From Vagococcus zengguangii (GTDB taxonomy: Bacteria > Bacillota > Bacilli > Lactobacillales > Vagococcaceae), in contig NZ_CP039712.1 of NCBI RefSeq assembly GCF_005145005.1, positions 1,209,001 to 1,273,000 on the forward strand: a stretch of 64,000 nt of DNA, read 5' to 3'. The notes beneath the pieces were generated by a model. It had not been told where the DNA came from. It did no database searches and saw only the letters and a program-made list of their open reading frames with translations. Positions 63,016-64,000 of this stretch are shown in pieces. The translations under genes and the position numbers were made by a program. Numbering within the stretch: position 1 is the stretch's first letter; each line of letters opens with the position of its first letter.

Positions 63016-63058
63016 AAAAAGGGAGCTTAGCGTTGTATCAACGCTAAGCTCCCTTTTT
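63016..63058. terminator. 20-bp bidirectional terminator between mscS and fhs
   Basis: Arms 63016-63035 and 63039-63058 are perfect complements with a 3-base loop and A5/T5 ends, serving both convergent genes. Confidence 0.93.
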
Positions 63059-63066
63059 ATTAGTAA

Positions 63067-64000
63067 TTAAAATAATCCATCAATCTGACCGTCATCCGAA
63101 ATCGTAATTCTTTCTGCCGCCGGAACTTTTGGTAGTCCTGGCATCGTCATCACTGCACCGGTTAAGATCACAATAAAGCCTGCACCAGCTGAGACTTTCA
63201 CCTGTTGAATACTCACATCAAAGCCGCTTGGTGCACCTAATAATGAAGCATCATCTGAGAAAGAGTACTGAGTTTTAGCCATACAAATCGGTAAATCGCC
63301 AAAACCTAACGCTTCTAATTCTCGAATTTCACGTTTTACTTTTGGTGTTAATTTAATTCCTTGACCGCCGTAAACTTTCGTTACCACTTTTTCAATTTTT
63401 GTTTCAATTGAATCAGTTAAATCATACGCATAGCTTAATTCAGACGACTGGTCAGCTAACGCCATCACTTTTTTAGCTAAATCAACGCCACCTTGACCAC
63501 CTTTTTCCCAAACTTCAGAAAGTGACACTTCCACGCCACGTGCTTCGCAAGCGGATTGAACAGCTGCTAATTCTGCTTCTGTATCAGTCGGGAATTTATT
63601 GATAGCAACCACTACTGGTAGCCCATACACGTTTTGTAAGTTATCTAAATGTTTTTCTAAGTTAGGTAAACCATTTAAGACAGCTTCAACATTTTCTGTT
63701 CCTAATTCTTTTTTATTAACACCACCATGCATTTTCAGCGCACGAATCGTTGCCACTAACACAACCGCATCTGGTTTTAAACCACCTAAGCGACATTTAA
63801 TATCTAAGAATTTTTCAGCGCCTAAATCAGCACCAAAACCGGCTTCTGTGACCGTATAATCAGCATATTTAAGCGCTAATTTGGTTGCTAAAATACTGTT
63901 ACAGCCATGGGCAATATTGGCAAAGGGACCACCATGAACTAAAGCAGGCGTGTGTTCTAATGTTTGGACTAAGTTAGGATTAATCGCATCCTTTAATAGA
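63067..64000 (-). CDS. fhs: Formate-tetrahydrofolate ligase, 5' end cut by window edge
   Basis: The frame is open from the right edge to the stop at 63067 and gives the C-terminal 310 residues, about 56 percent of the usual 556. Visible segments are [32 protein letters not shown] and [15 protein letters not shown], all typical of the enzyme. It makes 10-formyl-THF from formate and ATP. Internal GTG codons such as 63762 are not starts. Together with the fthC-FNT-folD operon it completes a formate-folate route. Confidence 0.96.
   Translation of the reverse strand, partial: LLKDAINPNLVQTLEHTPALVHGGPFANIAHGCNSILATKLALKYADYTVTEAGFGADLGAEKFLDIKCRLGGLKPDAVVLVATIRALKMHGGVNKKELGTENVEAVLNGLPNLEKHLDNLQNVYGLPVVVAINKFPTDTEAELAAVQSACEARGVEVSLSEVWEKGGQGGVDLAKKVMALADQSSELSYAYDLTDSIETKIEKVVTKVYGGQGIKLTPKVKREIRELEALGFGDLPICMAKTQYSFSDDASLLGAPSGFDVSIQQVKVSAGAGFIVILTGAVMTMPGLPKVPAAERITISDDGQIDGLF

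Noticed and set aside
63067-63762. A complete 231-residue protein starting at GTG 63762
   Set aside because: The frame continues upstream to the window edge with clear formate-tetrahydrofolate ligase sequence, so the GTG is internal.

Overview
The window looks like a chromosomal segment of an AT-rich Gram-positive coccus of the order Lactobacillales, most likely Enterococcaceae (Vagococcus or a close relative of Enterococcus). The reasons are the HrcA/CIRCE heat-shock operon, CcpA, a CggR-led glycolytic operon, rpoN, Firmicute-type LexA boxes, a T-box leader and strong AGGAGG ribosome binding sites. This placement is inferred from gene content only. I found no insertion sequence, prophage, plasmid gene or CRISPR array. 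Both edge genes are cut: a purine permease on the left and formate-tetrahydrofolate ligase on the right. Most genes are on the minus strand.

Layout. 0-13 kb: NCS2 purine permease with PurBox-like sites; Nramp Mn transporter MntH with a DtxR/MntR-type palindrome; a DUF3267 membrane metalloprotease; a PRD/EIIA regulator beside a degenerate EIIA-Lac-like protein; a MazG-like pyrophosphohydrolase; and a methionine uptake operon (metN-metI-metQ plus an M20 amidohydrolase) under a T-box. 13-24 kb: the glycolytic operon cggR-gap-pgk-tpiA-gpmI-eno with a readable CggR operator, a CLC-type channel, rpoN and tRNA-Arg(CCG). 24-34 kb: an accessory stretch with an Ltp-type lipoprotein, small unknown proteins including an unlisted 42-residue cysteine-rich one, a Gfo/Idh/MocA oxidoreductase with an RpiR regulator, an ABC exporter with a TetR regulator, a NUDIX hydrolase and a membrane-anchored EEP-family phosphatase or nuclease.

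34-50 kb: ccpA with a cre over its own promoter; a Zur-controlled zinc-binding lipoprotein; hrcA-grpE-dnaK-dnaJ with two CIRCE operators; truB-ribF-hemW; an MFS exporter; and the rimP-nusA-ylxR-ylxQ-infB-rbfA operon, whose leader carries a probable attenuator. 50-64 kb: a compact one-carbon operon (fthC, a formate/nitrite channel, a divergent folD); hpf; the comFA-comFC DNA-uptake pair; a lysophospholipase-like hydrolase; YigZ; a GntR regulator; an SOS-controlled Y-family polymerase with a YolD-like partner; cell-envelope stress proteins; MscS; and fhs.

How it fits together: much of the window is core metabolism and gene expression under local control that can be read from the DNA (PurR, MntR, T-box, CggR, CcpA, Zur, HrcA, LexA, attenuation). 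The points most worth a second look are the 42-residue cysteine-rich gene, the FolD lacking the usual catalytic lysine inside an fthC-formate channel operon, the leader attenuator of the nusA operon, the chromosomal Ltp lipoprotein, and the EIIA-like gene interrupted just after its best start codon.
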